DNA of 64,000 bases from Isoetes taiwanensis (GCA_021234155.1 JAJEKV010000088.1:2115472-2179471), one strand, 5' to 3'; numbered from the stretch's first letter, positions 11,152-22,588 are shown. Numbers and translations are program-made. The notes: generated from the sequence alone by a model not told the origin.

Positions 11152-11518
11152 TCCTAACGCACACCTCGTTGTATGTATAAATTCCTAATTTATTAATGGA
11201 AAAGTATATGTAACACAAATATCTAGCTAGATTATGTGATAACTTGCGGGGTAAATCGCGAATTTGCATTTGGATGACAACGTCTATTCACATACGTGGC
11301 ATGTGGATGACGTCATGCCAAAGGAAGTGGCATGTCTTTTGCCACAATAACACTTGTCTTTTATGCGGCGCATACGGTCTGCGGCTGGGATATGGCCGAA
11401 TCCCATGATGCGAACATAGGCTACCGTTGCCTAATTGCATGCTATAATTTACCTCGTGGGATTATTACTCAACTTTTATCGGTTTTCATAGCCGTAGATT
11501 CCAACGTATCTCTACTTT

Positions 11519-11526
11519 CTATATAA
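11519..11526 (+). promoter_or_regulatory. TATA box of small gene D
   Basis: TATATAAA followed by GCG, 98 bp before the ATG at 11617; spacing matches genes A-C. Confidence 0.45.
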
Positions 11527-11616
11527 AGCGTCGGAGGCCTTTGTCTTCTCCTATCCGCCATCTCTGTTCTACCACATCCGCCCTCAGCCATCTCTCATGT
11601 TCTCCCATCACTTTCA

Positions 11617-11877
11617 ATGGCCTCCGGCTCGGTTCCATCCCCACCCGAGATCTTGTCTCAAGTTACGGTCAAGGAAATTAAGAACATTAGATGGTTGGCG
11701 GAGACGGATCCGCCTTCTAAAAGAAAAAAGAATGATGAAGACGTCGCCAAGCTGGTTTCTGCGGCCGGAGAGGACAAGGCCTTCTATAGGGAGGTGATTT
11801 TAGTCTTGCGACAATCAGCGGGCTGCCTTAGACCCGCCAGTGCGGCGCCGCGAGATATAGCCTCAAGAGAGGCTTAG
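11617..11877 (+). CDS. Small gene D, unrecognised
   Basis: 86 residues, starting MASGSVPSPPEILSQ, then a basic patch PPSKRKK that could act as a nuclear signal, followed by an amphipathic stretch. It is not similar to genes A-C apart from the MAS- start, yet sits in the same arrangement (TATA 98 bp upstream, box downstream). Coding-like sequence continues to about 12,060 in other frames, so the annotated end may be a premature stop. No function can be assigned. Confidence 0.35.
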   Translation: MASGSVPSPPEILSQVTVKEIKNIRWLAETDPPSKRKKNDEDVAKLVSAAGEDKAFYREVILVLRQSAGCLRPASAAPRDIASREA

Positions 11878-12181
11878 GGCCGCAATCCAGGCGGAGAGGC
11901 TGCCCCGCTCAACTTCGATGGCGGGAAGATAAGGTTGCGGAATATGAGAACGTGGTTGCGTGGGCGGGCAATCATGTTGGAGGAGCGAAAAAAAATTATC
12001 AACGCCCTCCGGGGAAGAGCTTGCCCGGCGATCATAGGCATCGGGCTCCTCCTAGAGGGCCCGTTTTTTTTTAATGTTTGTAATTATTTTATTTCTCAAT
12101 GGGAAAAGTTTTTGACAAATGTGCGAATATTACGTTTCCTATTTTTTATTTTCAATATCCGTGGTAGAGAATGACAAGACG

Positions 12182-12245
12182 GATCACACGGCCGAAACCC
12201 TTCATAGGGTTTTAAAGCTCGTGTCAGATTTTAGCGTGGTGTGAT
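12182..12245. repeat. Inverted-repeat box 7
   Basis: 64 bp, GATCACACGGCC at the left and GCGTGGTGTGAT at the right. Contains an inner palindrome, AACCCTTCATAGGGTT. Confidence 0.6.
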
Positions 12246-12384
12246 ACGGTGTAGTTAGAATAGTTATTAATGTGTTCCAAATGACGGTACCATTAATGTG
12301 TTCTAGCGGACAACCCCGGCGAGAATCCGCTTCGACCGCGTGCGGCATGGACCGGCCGTGTTTAATATGTTCAAAGCTAATATG

Positions 12385-12392
12385 TATAAATT
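12385..12392 (+). promoter_or_regulatory. TATA box of small gene C
   Basis: TATAAATT, 92 bp before the ATG at 12477, the same spacing as genes A, B and D. Confidence 0.45.
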
Positions 12393-12476
12393 GAGGTCCT
12401 TGCATTGTGCTCCTTCCGCGGTTAGAGTCTTTGCTCCTCACTTCTATAATCTTAACGTCCCTCCCATTTGTCATCT

Positions 12477-12900
12477 ATGGCCTCCATATCCTCAACCGTG
12501 ATAAGGGAAAATCATAAGAGGATAGAACTCCCTTCGACATAGTGTTGGGTGTTCTAATGAAGAGGTTGAAGGAGCAAGATGATCTTCTAAAGGAAAACGC
12601 CGTTACAATTCAGCAAAAAGAAGAAGAGAATGAATTCAACCTTCTCATGCTTCGTAGCCAGGAGAGGCAAATCAGGCGGTTGAATAGAAGGCTGGACAGG
12701 ATGACATGCCCCAACAACCTGTGCCCGAGGTGGTTATGGCGGCAACGAGGTTGCTAATTCAGCGTAAGAACATGTTGTGCTATTGGGACAGGGCGGGACA
12801 TGTACAAAGAGATGGTGGACAGATTGGAGGAACGTTTGGATAGGGTGATTGCTCGCTTGAGGAGAAGAGATGAAGACGAAGGCGAGGGCCGGAGCTGATG
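12477..12900 (+). pseudogene. Small coiled-coil gene C, diverged paralogue of A
   Basis: ATG at 12477 opens MASISST and stops after 22 codons. The neighbouring frame then reads DIVLGVLMKRLKEQDDLL, aligning with DITLAVVMKRFKEIHDEN of gene A, and continues as a charged coiled coil (ERQIRRLNRRLDRM) to 12,757. An acidic tail-like stretch follows to about 12,900. One frameshift at about 12,535 is enough to join the parts. Confidence 0.45.
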
Positions 12901-13100
12901 ATGATGATGAAGATAATGAAGAAGAGCTCGCACTGGAGCAACAATGAGTCGTTGTATTTTGTTTTTCAATGTAACATCTTTCACAACTTTAATCAAAAGT
13001 AACCTTTTTTTATTATTATCTTGTAAAGCTTCACCGCGCCGAAGCCACATAAATGCAAGCAATAGCGATCTCCACTCGTTACGCCCGATGATACAAATAA

Positions 13101-13172
13101 GATCACCGCGACGCTTGGCTACGGTTTGTACAAACAAGGTTGGAGGCAAGTACTTACTTGGCGGCCGTGTGA
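13101..13172. repeat. Inverted-repeat box 8
   Basis: 72 bp, GATCACCGCGACGC at the left and GCGGCCGTGTGA at the right. Confidence 0.45.
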
Positions 13173-13449
13173 ACATGCTACACATTACAAGTATACTTTA
13201 CTGATTCTTTGTCTCTTAGATCTCCATTGTTGCGATGCTAGTGGGGCCCTAGAATTTTTGCCAAGCAACTTTCCGTTTTCTCTTGACATTATGCCAATGG
13301 TGTTTCACGACTTGTGGGTTGCTCCTTAAAGCGACCTTCTTGTAAATGTTAGCCATCGCCCTTCTATAAAACCACTCGTCATCATCTTAGAGGGTTGGTT
13401 CCCACATTTCCACCCCTCTTTGAGTGTTTATGATGAAAGGCTATTTTAG

Positions 13450-14650
13450 CTTGTTTATCGCGACTTCTCCATGCCTTGTGCACTCCACATTGCTAGGCTT
13501 CCATACTTCCTAAAAACCAAGGTGCATGAGCCCAAAAGATGTGCAAGTAGTCATTGACTTCACTCTCCCCCATGCGTCTATGAAAGCTTTAATAAATTTG
13601 TTATTAAACTTGCGAACATTTCGCATCTTCTCTTGTGAGGTCCATTGAATGTATGGGAACAATTCGGACAATGCATCCCATGCTTTTTTTTTCCTCAATG
13701 CGAACGAACACCATCTCATCAGGTCCCGCTCCGCATCAACCAAACAATTTTCCAAATTCATAGACCTTTTCTCCCATCGGTTTCCGTTCGAGCCTCTCTA
13801 TGATTCTTTATGAAGCTTCGAGCTTTCACCCTCCAATTGACACCTTCTGAGGCACACTTGTTCTTCTGCCATTTCTCATCGAGCTCTAATCTTACATTGC
13901 CACCATGCAAACACGCTTACGATAGAACATGTTCAACTCTCACAATTCCTTCCTCTCTTCTCTTCTTGTCCGAAATGTTCCCCACGAATCTACAGCTCAA
14001 AATATCATCTTGTCGATGATTCTCGTGCAAAGTGCAGATATGAACCCTCTCTAATGGAATGGGAAAAATGCCATGGAACTTGGGATCTTCTTCTCCTCTA
14101 TTAGGAGCATTTGCTTGGTTAAGGGACAAGGTTGAAACAGTCTTCCCAAAAGATTGACTTCCTTGCATGATTGCAAATCTGAACAACTTTTGCATGTTCC
14201 TTGTCCTCCTCCACTTATGTTTGTACATTGCTTTCTCGGTTTTAAATCAGGCGCCAAGTGAAAAATTACTTTGTAAGATCCATAGTGATCTACTTGCAAT
14301 TTTCCCCTCCCTCGAATCTAGATATTAGACTTCGGGATGTCGGTTTGATTGAACACCCATTTCAATACCTGGGTGGGTTTCTTTACGAACTTTAAAGAGA
14401 CCTAACCACCAGGTGTCATCTTGATTGACATGAGAACCATTTTTAAACGCACGCTTCTTCTCCTCGTCGATCCACCTCTACATCTTTTTTTATTATTCTT
14501 GTTGCTCTTTGATTTAGCATGTGCAATTGCATTCTCAATTGCTCTATTTATGATGACAACGGATACCCTCTCATACTTCTCAAACTTGGTGGGTTCCATT
14601 TCATCCAATTTTATGCAAACTTCAATCTCACCATTAGTTTTACGCAATAA
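13450..14650 (-). pseudogene. Decayed gene of unknown family
   Basis: Minus-strand coding-like sequence over about 1.2 kb in at least three frames. Readable pieces in order: 14647-14402 (charged, Lys/Glu-rich), 14228-13917 (includes VHICTLHENHRQDD and REEGIVRVEHVLS), then LHGGNVRLELDEKWQ at about 13,900, and 13761-13510 (KAWDALSELFPYIQW ... FIDAWGRVKSMTT ... FGLMHLGF). The last part recalls large transposon-linked proteins of non-flowering plants and algae that I cannot name. It runs opposite to the small genes and is probably a remnant of a mobile element inserted in the array. Confidence 0.35.
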
Positions 14651-15835
14651 CTGTTAAGTCATAATATTTGACAAGGAATTGTAAAGAGAGTAACCAGGTC
14701 AACCCAAAGATTATTAGTTCATTCATTCCAACTATATCACAACAATCCTTGCCATTCTTATCTTTTATGGCTATGGCGGGGACCAGCACATTCAGCGTGG
14801 TGCATCTCTCCTAATATGGCATACACCATCTTTGTCCTAAGTAACCCTTGTATTCTCGACAATTTGTGGACATGGAGCGAATACTTTTTGTGCCCATTCT
14901 TTTTAGCAGCTTAGTGGAATAGCTTGAATAGAGAATCGGTAAACCAAGCCTCTTGATGCCTACATCATCACAAACAAATCTGTACATCATTAAGCTTCTA
15001 ACTTCTTGTAGATCTCTCCTAGTACCATTTCCAATACCATCTTCTTGAGAGAAGAGTTGTAGAGGGCTAACAAATCATGTCCACTATCTCCCCTTTTGTC
15101 GCTAGGTTCTTCACTCACGTAACCAAGATTGCTTCTAGTTTCCCCGGATCTTAATTGGCCTTTGCTAGTGTTGTAAACGGACCTTGTGGCGTGACCTTTC
15201 CGTCTGAATGCACCTGATCAAACTTCAGGTTCCTCTATTGGTCGATAGTGCTTCTTCCTTTCTCGCCAAGCCAAGGGGTGTTTTCTTCAAATTCTTTAAC
15301 CTACATTGAAGCCCAAAGTTTGCTCTTTTCGAGCTCTTGGATCTTTTCTTTGCAGCTGCCCTATCACCAATTTGGACTTGTCCACTTCAGATCTCAAAGA
15401 AGTTTCCCTCCCCAAGCCGTCATTCCTTTCCTTCATCACGGTGGAGTAATGAAGCGAGAAAAAAAATTTCTTGGTTTTAAGTTATAATTCTCTTGTGACA
15501 ATCGGAAGCGGCTCATCTCAAGGAACTGTATTCGATTCAAGATGCCTTCATCCTCTCTCAATCTCTCACAATATCCCAAGAGGCCGTGAGTTACCGTCAC
15601 CACAAAATCGGACTAAACTTGAAACGTCCCGAAATGACGGTTTCTTGCCACTCAACGGATCCAATGGATATAAAGCGCCATCCGCCCGGATAGTCGACAC
15701 TTTTGAGCACGCAAGGCGCAACATGTCGAGATCTAAGTTCTTATTTTTAGACCTCCTTTTTTTGCGATTGAAGATCGGAGCATATTCGTGAGTCGGTTGG
15801 ATCCTTATCCACACATCATTTGGAGCTTCCATACC
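14651..15835. other. Spacer with a second copy of the H3-type TATA element
   Basis: TATAAAGCGCCATCCGC at 15669-15685 is identical to the element before the histone-like gene, but no MARTKQ or other histone sequence follows. A minus-strand open frame (15566-16063, 165 residues) overlaps the repeat that starts at about 15,840; its C-terminal part reads across that promoter-like copy, so I do not trust it as a gene. Confidence 0.35.
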
Positions 15836-16545
15836 GCGTGGATCGCGCGCGGCCACAAATGAAGGTGTACAATTTGTATGCCCAAAGACAATTAAACCGT
15901 TTGGTAGAACGTCCGTTACTAACCTCGTTTTTGAAATTTGCAACGTGCATATGGAAATTGAAAAGTCCATTCTCCTACAATCCATGCTTTTATACAAAAG
16001 CAAATTCAAAATTCGAATTGTAGGGGGGAAGCTTTGTATTGGGATGAAGTAAAGATCCCTCACATTTAACTTTTAAAGCGCAATCGCGGTAATCGAACGA
16101 AAAGTCGATACAAAGCTTCAACCTACACATTCAAATTTTTGAAATGTAGAAGGCGGGAAGCTTGTATGGCCATGGACTCTAAATGAAAATAGGGCAAGAC
16201 AAGAATCGGTGATGCGCATGCTTGGTATCGACAAACCAAGAGACACCGTCATGAGTTGCGGTATGCTATAATGCAAGTGGCTTTTAGAAGCGCCATGTGT
16301 TTAAGTCAATGTCGACAACCAACGAATTAAATACATATGGCGCCATAAATATGCGATCCCCTTATTCCGGGAGAATATTCCAAGCAAATCTGACGGGAAA
16401 AAAGAGCGGAAATATGACGTGGAATGGCGGATAGGAGGCCATTTTGAGACCCCAAATCCCAAGGAGCGGAAATATGACGTGGAATGGCGGATAGGAGGCC
16501 ATTTTGAGACCCCAAATCCCAAGGAGCGGAAATATGGCGTGGAAT
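15836..16545. repeat. Direct repeat, copy 1
   Basis: About 610-700 bp, matching copy 2 at 17935-18545 through shared blocks such as GAAATTGAAAAGTCCATTCT, CAACCTACACATTCAAAT and CCAACGAATTAAATACATAT. Same orientation, 2.1 kb apart. Substitutions and small indels are clustered. Confidence 0.65.
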
Positions 16546-16560
16546 GGTGATAGGAGGCCT
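16404..16560. repeat. 60 bp tandem repeat, 2.6 units
   Basis: A unit starting GAGCGGAAATATGACGTGG recurs at exactly 16404, 16464 and 16524. Units 1 and 2 are identical; unit 3 is truncated and diverged. Copy 2 of the large direct repeat has only one unit, so the expansion is local to copy 1. Confidence 0.85.
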
Positions 16561-16673
16561 TTTAGTTCATAAAACAAAATATAACTTGGAATGATAGATA
16601 TTTTATATGCAAATGGGAGACTATTGATGAGGGACTTGTGTTTAATTTTAATTTGACAACAATTAAGAAAGTG

Positions 16674-16740
16674 GATCACACGATGCGAATTTAGTGTGTT
16701 CCATTTTCGTTGCATATGTACTATTAAGCTTGGTGTGATC
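16674..16740. repeat. Inverted-repeat box 9
   Basis: 67 bp, GGATCACACG on the left and GGTGTGATCC on the right. Last box seen, 11 kb after the first. Confidence 0.6.
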
Positions 16741-17640
16741 CTTCTTGAAAAATAATATGCTCTTTTGAAAAAGGGATAATGACTTATGTACTTAAGAGTG
16801 GTAACACATGTACGAAAAACAAGTTAGGTATTCAAATGGAATTAGAAGCAAAAACTTTTTACATTCAAAATTTTTTATGGCCGTATGGCTTTACATCAGA
16901 ACATCATTTTGTAAATTTAAATGCCCGGAGGCTTCAACTATTCACAACAAAAAAGCCCGGAGGCTTGCAGTCATATGGTAAGAAGCTGGAGGCAAGCTGG
17001 AGGCTAAGAACAAGGAAAAAAAAAAGAGGTGCTCTGCCCTAACAAATTTCATTCATCTGCTTCACCATCTGCAAAAAAAAAAAAAAGAAATAACCGTTAG
17101 TTGAATGCTTAAGAAAAGAAAGAAAACATGCATGTACCATGAACTAACGCCATGAGCTCCTCGAAGTCAGCGGATTCGTCTTCAACTTCTTCATCTTCTT
17201 CATCATCTTCGGCTTCTTCTCCTTCGGTAGACCACTCATTCTCAAAGAATCTCCTATCCGACCTTCAAGAACACACATGATGAATCCTGCTCAGAAATTT
17301 CCTCTCGATTCCTCATTCTCTGATTCCTCGTCAAAGGAATCGAGGAATCGGAATCGAGGTATTCGATCGAAAGAACCGTGAGCGTGAGGGGAACTATGGA
17401 GGGAACACCTCTTCCAGCCGTAATAGGCCTCTTGGAGGACACCTCCGGCTCTTAAAATAGCCCGATCTCTTCATGGCGATGGACTAGAGAAATTGGGCGG
17501 AGGATCTAGCGAAGATTGGGCGGAGATTGGGGGAGAATGGGCCCAATCTAGGGTGGAATAGATATAGGCTGGATTAGGCGTGAAATTCGATCCTCTATCA
17601 ACCATCATTACATGCCATTATGTGCATATCTCGAAATTTG
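16741..17640. other. Spacer without a supported gene
   Basis: Purine runs near 17,010 and 17,070 and a CTTCTTC-rich stretch near 17,180-17,230, compatible with a minus-strand Glu-rich coding remnant. No motif recognised. Confidence 0.35.
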
Positions 17641-17644
17641 AGCC

Positions 17645-17752
17645 ATATCCAATATCTTTCTTTTTAACCTTATTCCTAAATATCCAATATCTTCCTTTTT
17701 AAACCTTATTCCTAAATATCCAATATCTTCCTTTTTAACCTTATTTCTAAAC
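17645..17752. repeat. 35-36 bp tandem repeat, three units
   Basis: Units starting ATATCCAATATCTTCC at 17645, 17680 and 17716, differing by single bases. Confidence 0.8.
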
Positions 17753-17934
17753 CTATATGATTTGAGTTTAACACAAAATGAACAGATATAATTAATTTAA
17801 CATACTATTTAATACCAAGATGCTACGTCACACTATGTCGATAATTGGGATTTAAAAAAAAAAAACACCAAACCCTCCTCGAGAAAACCACGTAAAAAGT
17901 GCCGACCTCACTTGTGTTTAAGTTTAATTTGACA

Positions 17935-18545
17935 ACAAGCAACTTCCATCTTGTGTAGATCGCCTTGTATGAAATGAAGGTGTGGTATTTTTATGCCCCA
18001 ACACAATTAAACCTTGTGAGCGAACGTCGATACTAACCGTTTTTGAAATTTGCAACATGCATATGGAAATTGAAAAGTCCATTCTCCTACAATCCATGCT
18101 TTTATACATTAAGCAAATTCAAATTTCGAATTGTAGGGGCGGGAAGCCTGATTAGGATGAAGTGAAGATCGGTTAAAGGCGCGCCGGCATACTCGAAATG
18201 AAAGTCCGATCCGATACAAAGCTTCAACCTACACATTCAAATTTTGAAATGTAGAAGGCGGTGGCCAAGACGCTTGGTATCGACAACCCAAGAGACACCG
18301 GCCACGAAGTTGCGGTATGCTATAATGCAAGTGGCATTTTAGAAGCGCCCACGTGTTGCATCAGTCCGTCCGACAACCAACGAATTAAATACATATGGCA
18401 CCATGAATGTGCAATCCCCTTATTCGGAAGAATATTCCAAGCAAATCCAGAATTATGAGAGTTTGGTATCCTAGGTGGCATGGGAAAAAGGAGCGGAAAT
18501 ATGACGTGGAATGGCTGATAGGAGGCCATTTTGAGACCCCAAATC
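17935..18545. repeat. Direct repeat, copy 2
   Basis: Second copy of the repeat at 15836-16545. Both copies contain the same minus-strand open-frame fragments (MDCRRMDFSIS...), so the repeat may derive from a once-coding sequence, but I cannot identify it. Confidence 0.65.
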
Positions 18546-18904
18546 CGCCTAATGATCTTAATGAAAAATTGCATCAAAGGAACGTTTTTCTAAATGTACA
18601 TTCTTATATACTCCACAAACATTGAGCAGTGTTGTCCAAATTTTGCTACTTGATGCAGATTTTGTTGCCCTCAAAGGTGGCCTTGGAAACTTCGGTCGAG
18701 CCGTTTGTGGCGATAGAGAAGCGGTTGCAAGTTGCAGGTCTGTAATTGGGATTCCTATTGTCTATTACCTAAATTGTCATAGACTTATTAATTGTGTTCT
18801 AAAATGTAGGCCAAAGTGTATATTTACACAATGGTACCTAATGTAATGGTGCTAATGTAATCAAATTAATATTGCATCATGAGTCGTCTTCTATTATTGC
18901 ATCA

Positions 18905-20072
18905 TGAGTCGCAGATGATGTGGTATTAGTGGCGAATAAAGAGCATATCTTACAAAAGCATTTGCAATGCCTGGAGTCCTTCCGCATGGAAAACAGATGA
19001 TGATTAACGTGGCTAAGTCCAAAACCATGGTATTTGGTGCGTGAGATGGGCGATTTTCAAGTACAAAGGGCCGGAGCTAGAGACAGTTGAGTGTTATAAA
19101 TACACGGGATAGACTTTTCATCCAAATACAACTGAAAGATTGCATTAGACACGTGGTCACGCGGGTCACGAAAAGCAAAGCGGCATTGTACAAGATGCTA
19201 TCAAAATGAAGTAGAGCTTCTCTTACAGAGTGGGGGCTGAAAAAGGTAATGTTCAAAAAATTTGTCCGTGATCGCTTGTTGTATAAAATGATCTAGGGCC
19301 CTAATATCCCTCCAAGTTATGGCGTAGATTGAATCCAATCAAAGATTTTTCTTCATGAGGAACTAGGCATAAAGCCCCGTGATTCCCTATGCGATCATGT
19401 TGCCCGAGGTCGGCCTATTCTGATGGAGTTAGAAGCACTTTTCCACAACAATTTGTCAACAAAGGCACAAGGGCAACCAATGCATCGCCATCATACCGTG
19501 CTATGTTGAGCTCAAACATCCGGATGCAAGACTGTAAATGGGCAAACAATGGGGTGTGATGGATGCCAATTGGCCAAATAACAAGTTAGATGCACGTGAA
19601 TTGCTCAAAAAGCTTGCAGTAGAACACATATGGAAAGATCCAGGGAAGAAAATGCAGTATTATAGGGCAAATGTGAATCGCCAACTTGATTATGAGAGCC
19701 AAGCCTATTTGAACACAGATATCCAACGGGGATACAAACAGGTCATTGCCAGATACAAGACAGATTCACATAGACTTGTGATTGAGACAGGAAGATGGTT
19801 TAAAATCCCCATCGAAGACCGGATTTGCAAGTCATAACAAAGCCAAATCGAGGATGAGTACCATACATTTATACAATGCACGGCATATCAGCATATCAGG
19901 GAAAAGTTCAACATTCAGCTGATTTTCATTCACTCTTAGCGCTACCACCCCTATATATATATGAGAGCGGTGGATGCACACTGGTCTATACTGCTGAAAT
20001 TGTAAAAGTTTTCAGGCTCCATGGTCTTTCAAGGCCCTATGTGAGCTAGACAAATAAATAAATAAATAAATT
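18905..20072 (+). mobile_element. LINE, 5'-truncated and decayed, (AAAT)n tail
   Basis: Starts inside the reverse transcriptase: ADDVVLVANKEH at 18914 is the catalytic ADD box with its usual downstream sequence, followed by MINVAKSKTMVFGA, with a one-base frame change between them. The C-terminal region at 19538-19837 reads SHRLVIETGRWFKIP, a typical end of this LINE type, followed in another frame by IEDEYHTFIQCTAYQHIR. The element ends in (AAAT)5 at 20052-20072. No target-site duplication could be matched. The same C-terminal motif occurs in the LINE at 46.7-51.4 kb, so both belong to one clade. Confidence 0.7.
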
Positions 20073-20489
20073 ATGGTCCAACTGTAACTCAGGCATTACA
20101 ACCTCATACTGGTATAGATTTTAAGAATGATGATAGGCCATGTAAGTTCGGCTCATTGCAACAATTGCACATTGCAACTCATTTATGGAGTATGGAACTT
20201 GAGCATCAGTTATTGCATAGTGTTCTGTACTTTATTTGAGATGCCCCTTGGTAGTTTCCTTGCATATATTTATCATACTAATTACATTATATGATTCAAA
20301 ATTGAATAAAGGTCTCGGATTGTTGAACCCTCTCTATGTGCTCTATTTTTTGGACTCTTTTAATTCTTTTGGCTTCATTCCCATCCATAAGCTGCCATCA
20401 ATGGTTCCTAAATTTACAGTGAATGTTGTATTACCAATATCGGGATTGAGTCTGTTGTGTATACTTCCAGCATCTAAGTGATATGTGCT

Positions 20490-20835
20490 AGCATGCAATC
20501 CTGCAACATTAACAGAATTCTCATTTTCAATTGTTCATATCCTTTTGATGTTTTTTAAGGAAAGCAGTTTGTTGTTTTTTTCATTAGTCAAAAGTGCTCT
20601 AGAGCATAGAAAAATGTAGCGATTTGTCAATCTTCATAATTATAGAAAAATGTAGTGAGACAAGAAATTATTAGATCTTCATGTAACGAAATGTATGCTA
20701 GCATGTAGGCAACATAAATAGAATTCTCATTTTCAATTGTTCATATCCTTTTGATGTTGCTAAGGAAAGCAGTTTGTTGTTTTTATTCATTATCCAAAAG
20801 AACTCTAGAGCATAGAAAAATATAGTGGTTTCAAA
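20490..20835. repeat. Direct duplication with ~206 bp period
   Basis: A block starting GCTAGCATG and containing AATTCTCATTTTCAATTGTT and CTCTAGAGCATAGAAAAAT is present at about 20490-20625 and again at about 20697-20835. Confidence 0.7.
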
Positions 20836-22588
20836 AGATAGTGGTTATCTCCACCGTTGCGTGGATGATTGGAAAGTTTGCCATAACTATTAGATCTTGA
20901 TTGAAAAGATTATCATTCTTTCTATGAAGTAACATAAGAAGCTTAAGACTAGAAATCACTAGTTGTTTATTAGCTTTGGCCACTATATTTTGCCATTAGA
21001 TCAAATAGCTTTGCTCTAAATTAAGCTCCCCGATAGTGTAAGATCGTAGATTTCTTCTTATAAAAAGTTTGATACTTGAAACATGATGATATTTGTTGGT
21101 TTTTTGCATCATTTTGAAACGAATAACTATCGTGATTTGCTTGGCCTATAAACAAACTACTCTATTGTTGCAAAAAAAATATAGATATCATGCAACAGGT
21201 ATATCCAATGTGGCCTTAATTACTTGGACATAAATATGACAATGTTTTTAGAGCATGAGAATCCCCTGGCTAATTTAATTCACACAATATTATAACTGGG
21301 TCGCTGGAATTTCTGGTGGCCTCATTTCATGCAACAACGTCAACTACACCAATTTCATGGAATGCTTATTCATGGGATTACCGGAGCAGCAGGTCATGAA
21401 TCTTAGCAAAATGATTGGCTCCCCAGTTGGACTAGACAGCTTACTCTAACACAATCTACTACCACAATGGTTGCTATTTCTTGTAAAACCATATTATAGC
21501 TTATATGCGTTTAACATACTACTATTAGAGTGTCATTTAAACTCAAGAGTTTGGCACTTTCTATTGGTACTATGTAAGAGAGCATAATTTTATTACTATC
21601 ATTATCTAAACTATATAATTGTGATAGGCAAGATTCTTTTGGAATATACTGTATAGATTCTCATTTGATTTGTTGACACGTAACCTTATCTGTTTGTAAC
21701 ACATTTAAGCCAAATTTTCAACACGTGTCCTAAAAAACTTGTGGTGCAAATACAAAGCAAAATCGAATTAAGCCCAATTTTTAACAGGTGTCCTAAAAAA
21801 ACGTGTCCTAACAAAACAAAATCGGATTTAGATCCGTGATCTATTGAATGCGGCCAGCAAGCTCCGACGCGTCGTGCGGCTTGGCTGCGGTACTTTATTC
21901 AAACCTTCTGCCTAAAGCTTGAAAATCCATCTCCGCAAATCCCTTCAAGTTTCCGCTAATAAATCCCTTCAAGTAAGCAATGTTGGCGATCCAAAATTCG
22001 CGATTCCTTCCAATCAAATCCAAAGAACCCATAAGTTCTTTCTTGCTTTCGATGCGGTTTCTCCTACCCAATCGGCTCCTAATTTAACCGCCGAGAGCTT
22101 CTCCTCTATTATTTGTATCTGCTCGAAAAACACAAGGGGTTCTGTTTATCTTCGGTATAGCAAGTAGCAGCAACACAAGCACTGCCATTCCAACCTGATT
22201 ACACAGATTAACCAAGTCTTATATTGATTTGTTAGAATTTAGTCATGAATTTACGGCATCGACCGAAACTACACCCCTTAGATTTATATCCAAAGACCAT
22301 ATCCCAAGACTGCGAGTTCCAAAGAAACCCGGAGGAATCCCACAACCAAAATGATCCGGGTACCATTTTGAATCAATTTTCGACTTGATCAATTCACACC
22401 CAGGTCTGATCGCCGATTTTACTACTCTGTTTTTGCTCTCCATGTTTTTCTTCTCTTTTCTTACGAGGCTTTTGCAGCCATGTTTTTGCGCCACGTCATC
22501 AAATTATTTTCTATGGCCTGCACATACCTGTACATACTGTATTTGCAATTATAGTTACGACTTTAAAGGCGAATCATATTTCCCAGAA
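20836..22588. other. Spacer without a supported gene
   Basis: AT-rich. The open frame at 21919-22167 (+) begins with two copies of a K-SLQVS motif but has no recognisable domain; it could be a first exon. Nothing else is visible. Confidence 0.3.

Noticed and set aside
15566-16063. 165-residue minus-strand open frame as a gene
   Set aside because: Half lies in the direct repeat, half reads antisense through a TATA-like element; no motif, no splice context. Copy 2 of the repeat does not keep the frame.
5532-16740. A bacterial-type integron or an inserted giant-virus segment as explanation for the box array
   Set aside because: No integrase of the tyrosine recombinase type and no viral core gene (capsid, packaging ATPase, B-type polymerase) is visible; promoters are plant-like TATA boxes. 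The likeness is only in layout.
18873-18911. Direct repeat ATTGCATCATGAGTCG as LINE target duplication
   Set aside because: Both copies are on the 5' side and no copy follows the (AAAT)n tail.
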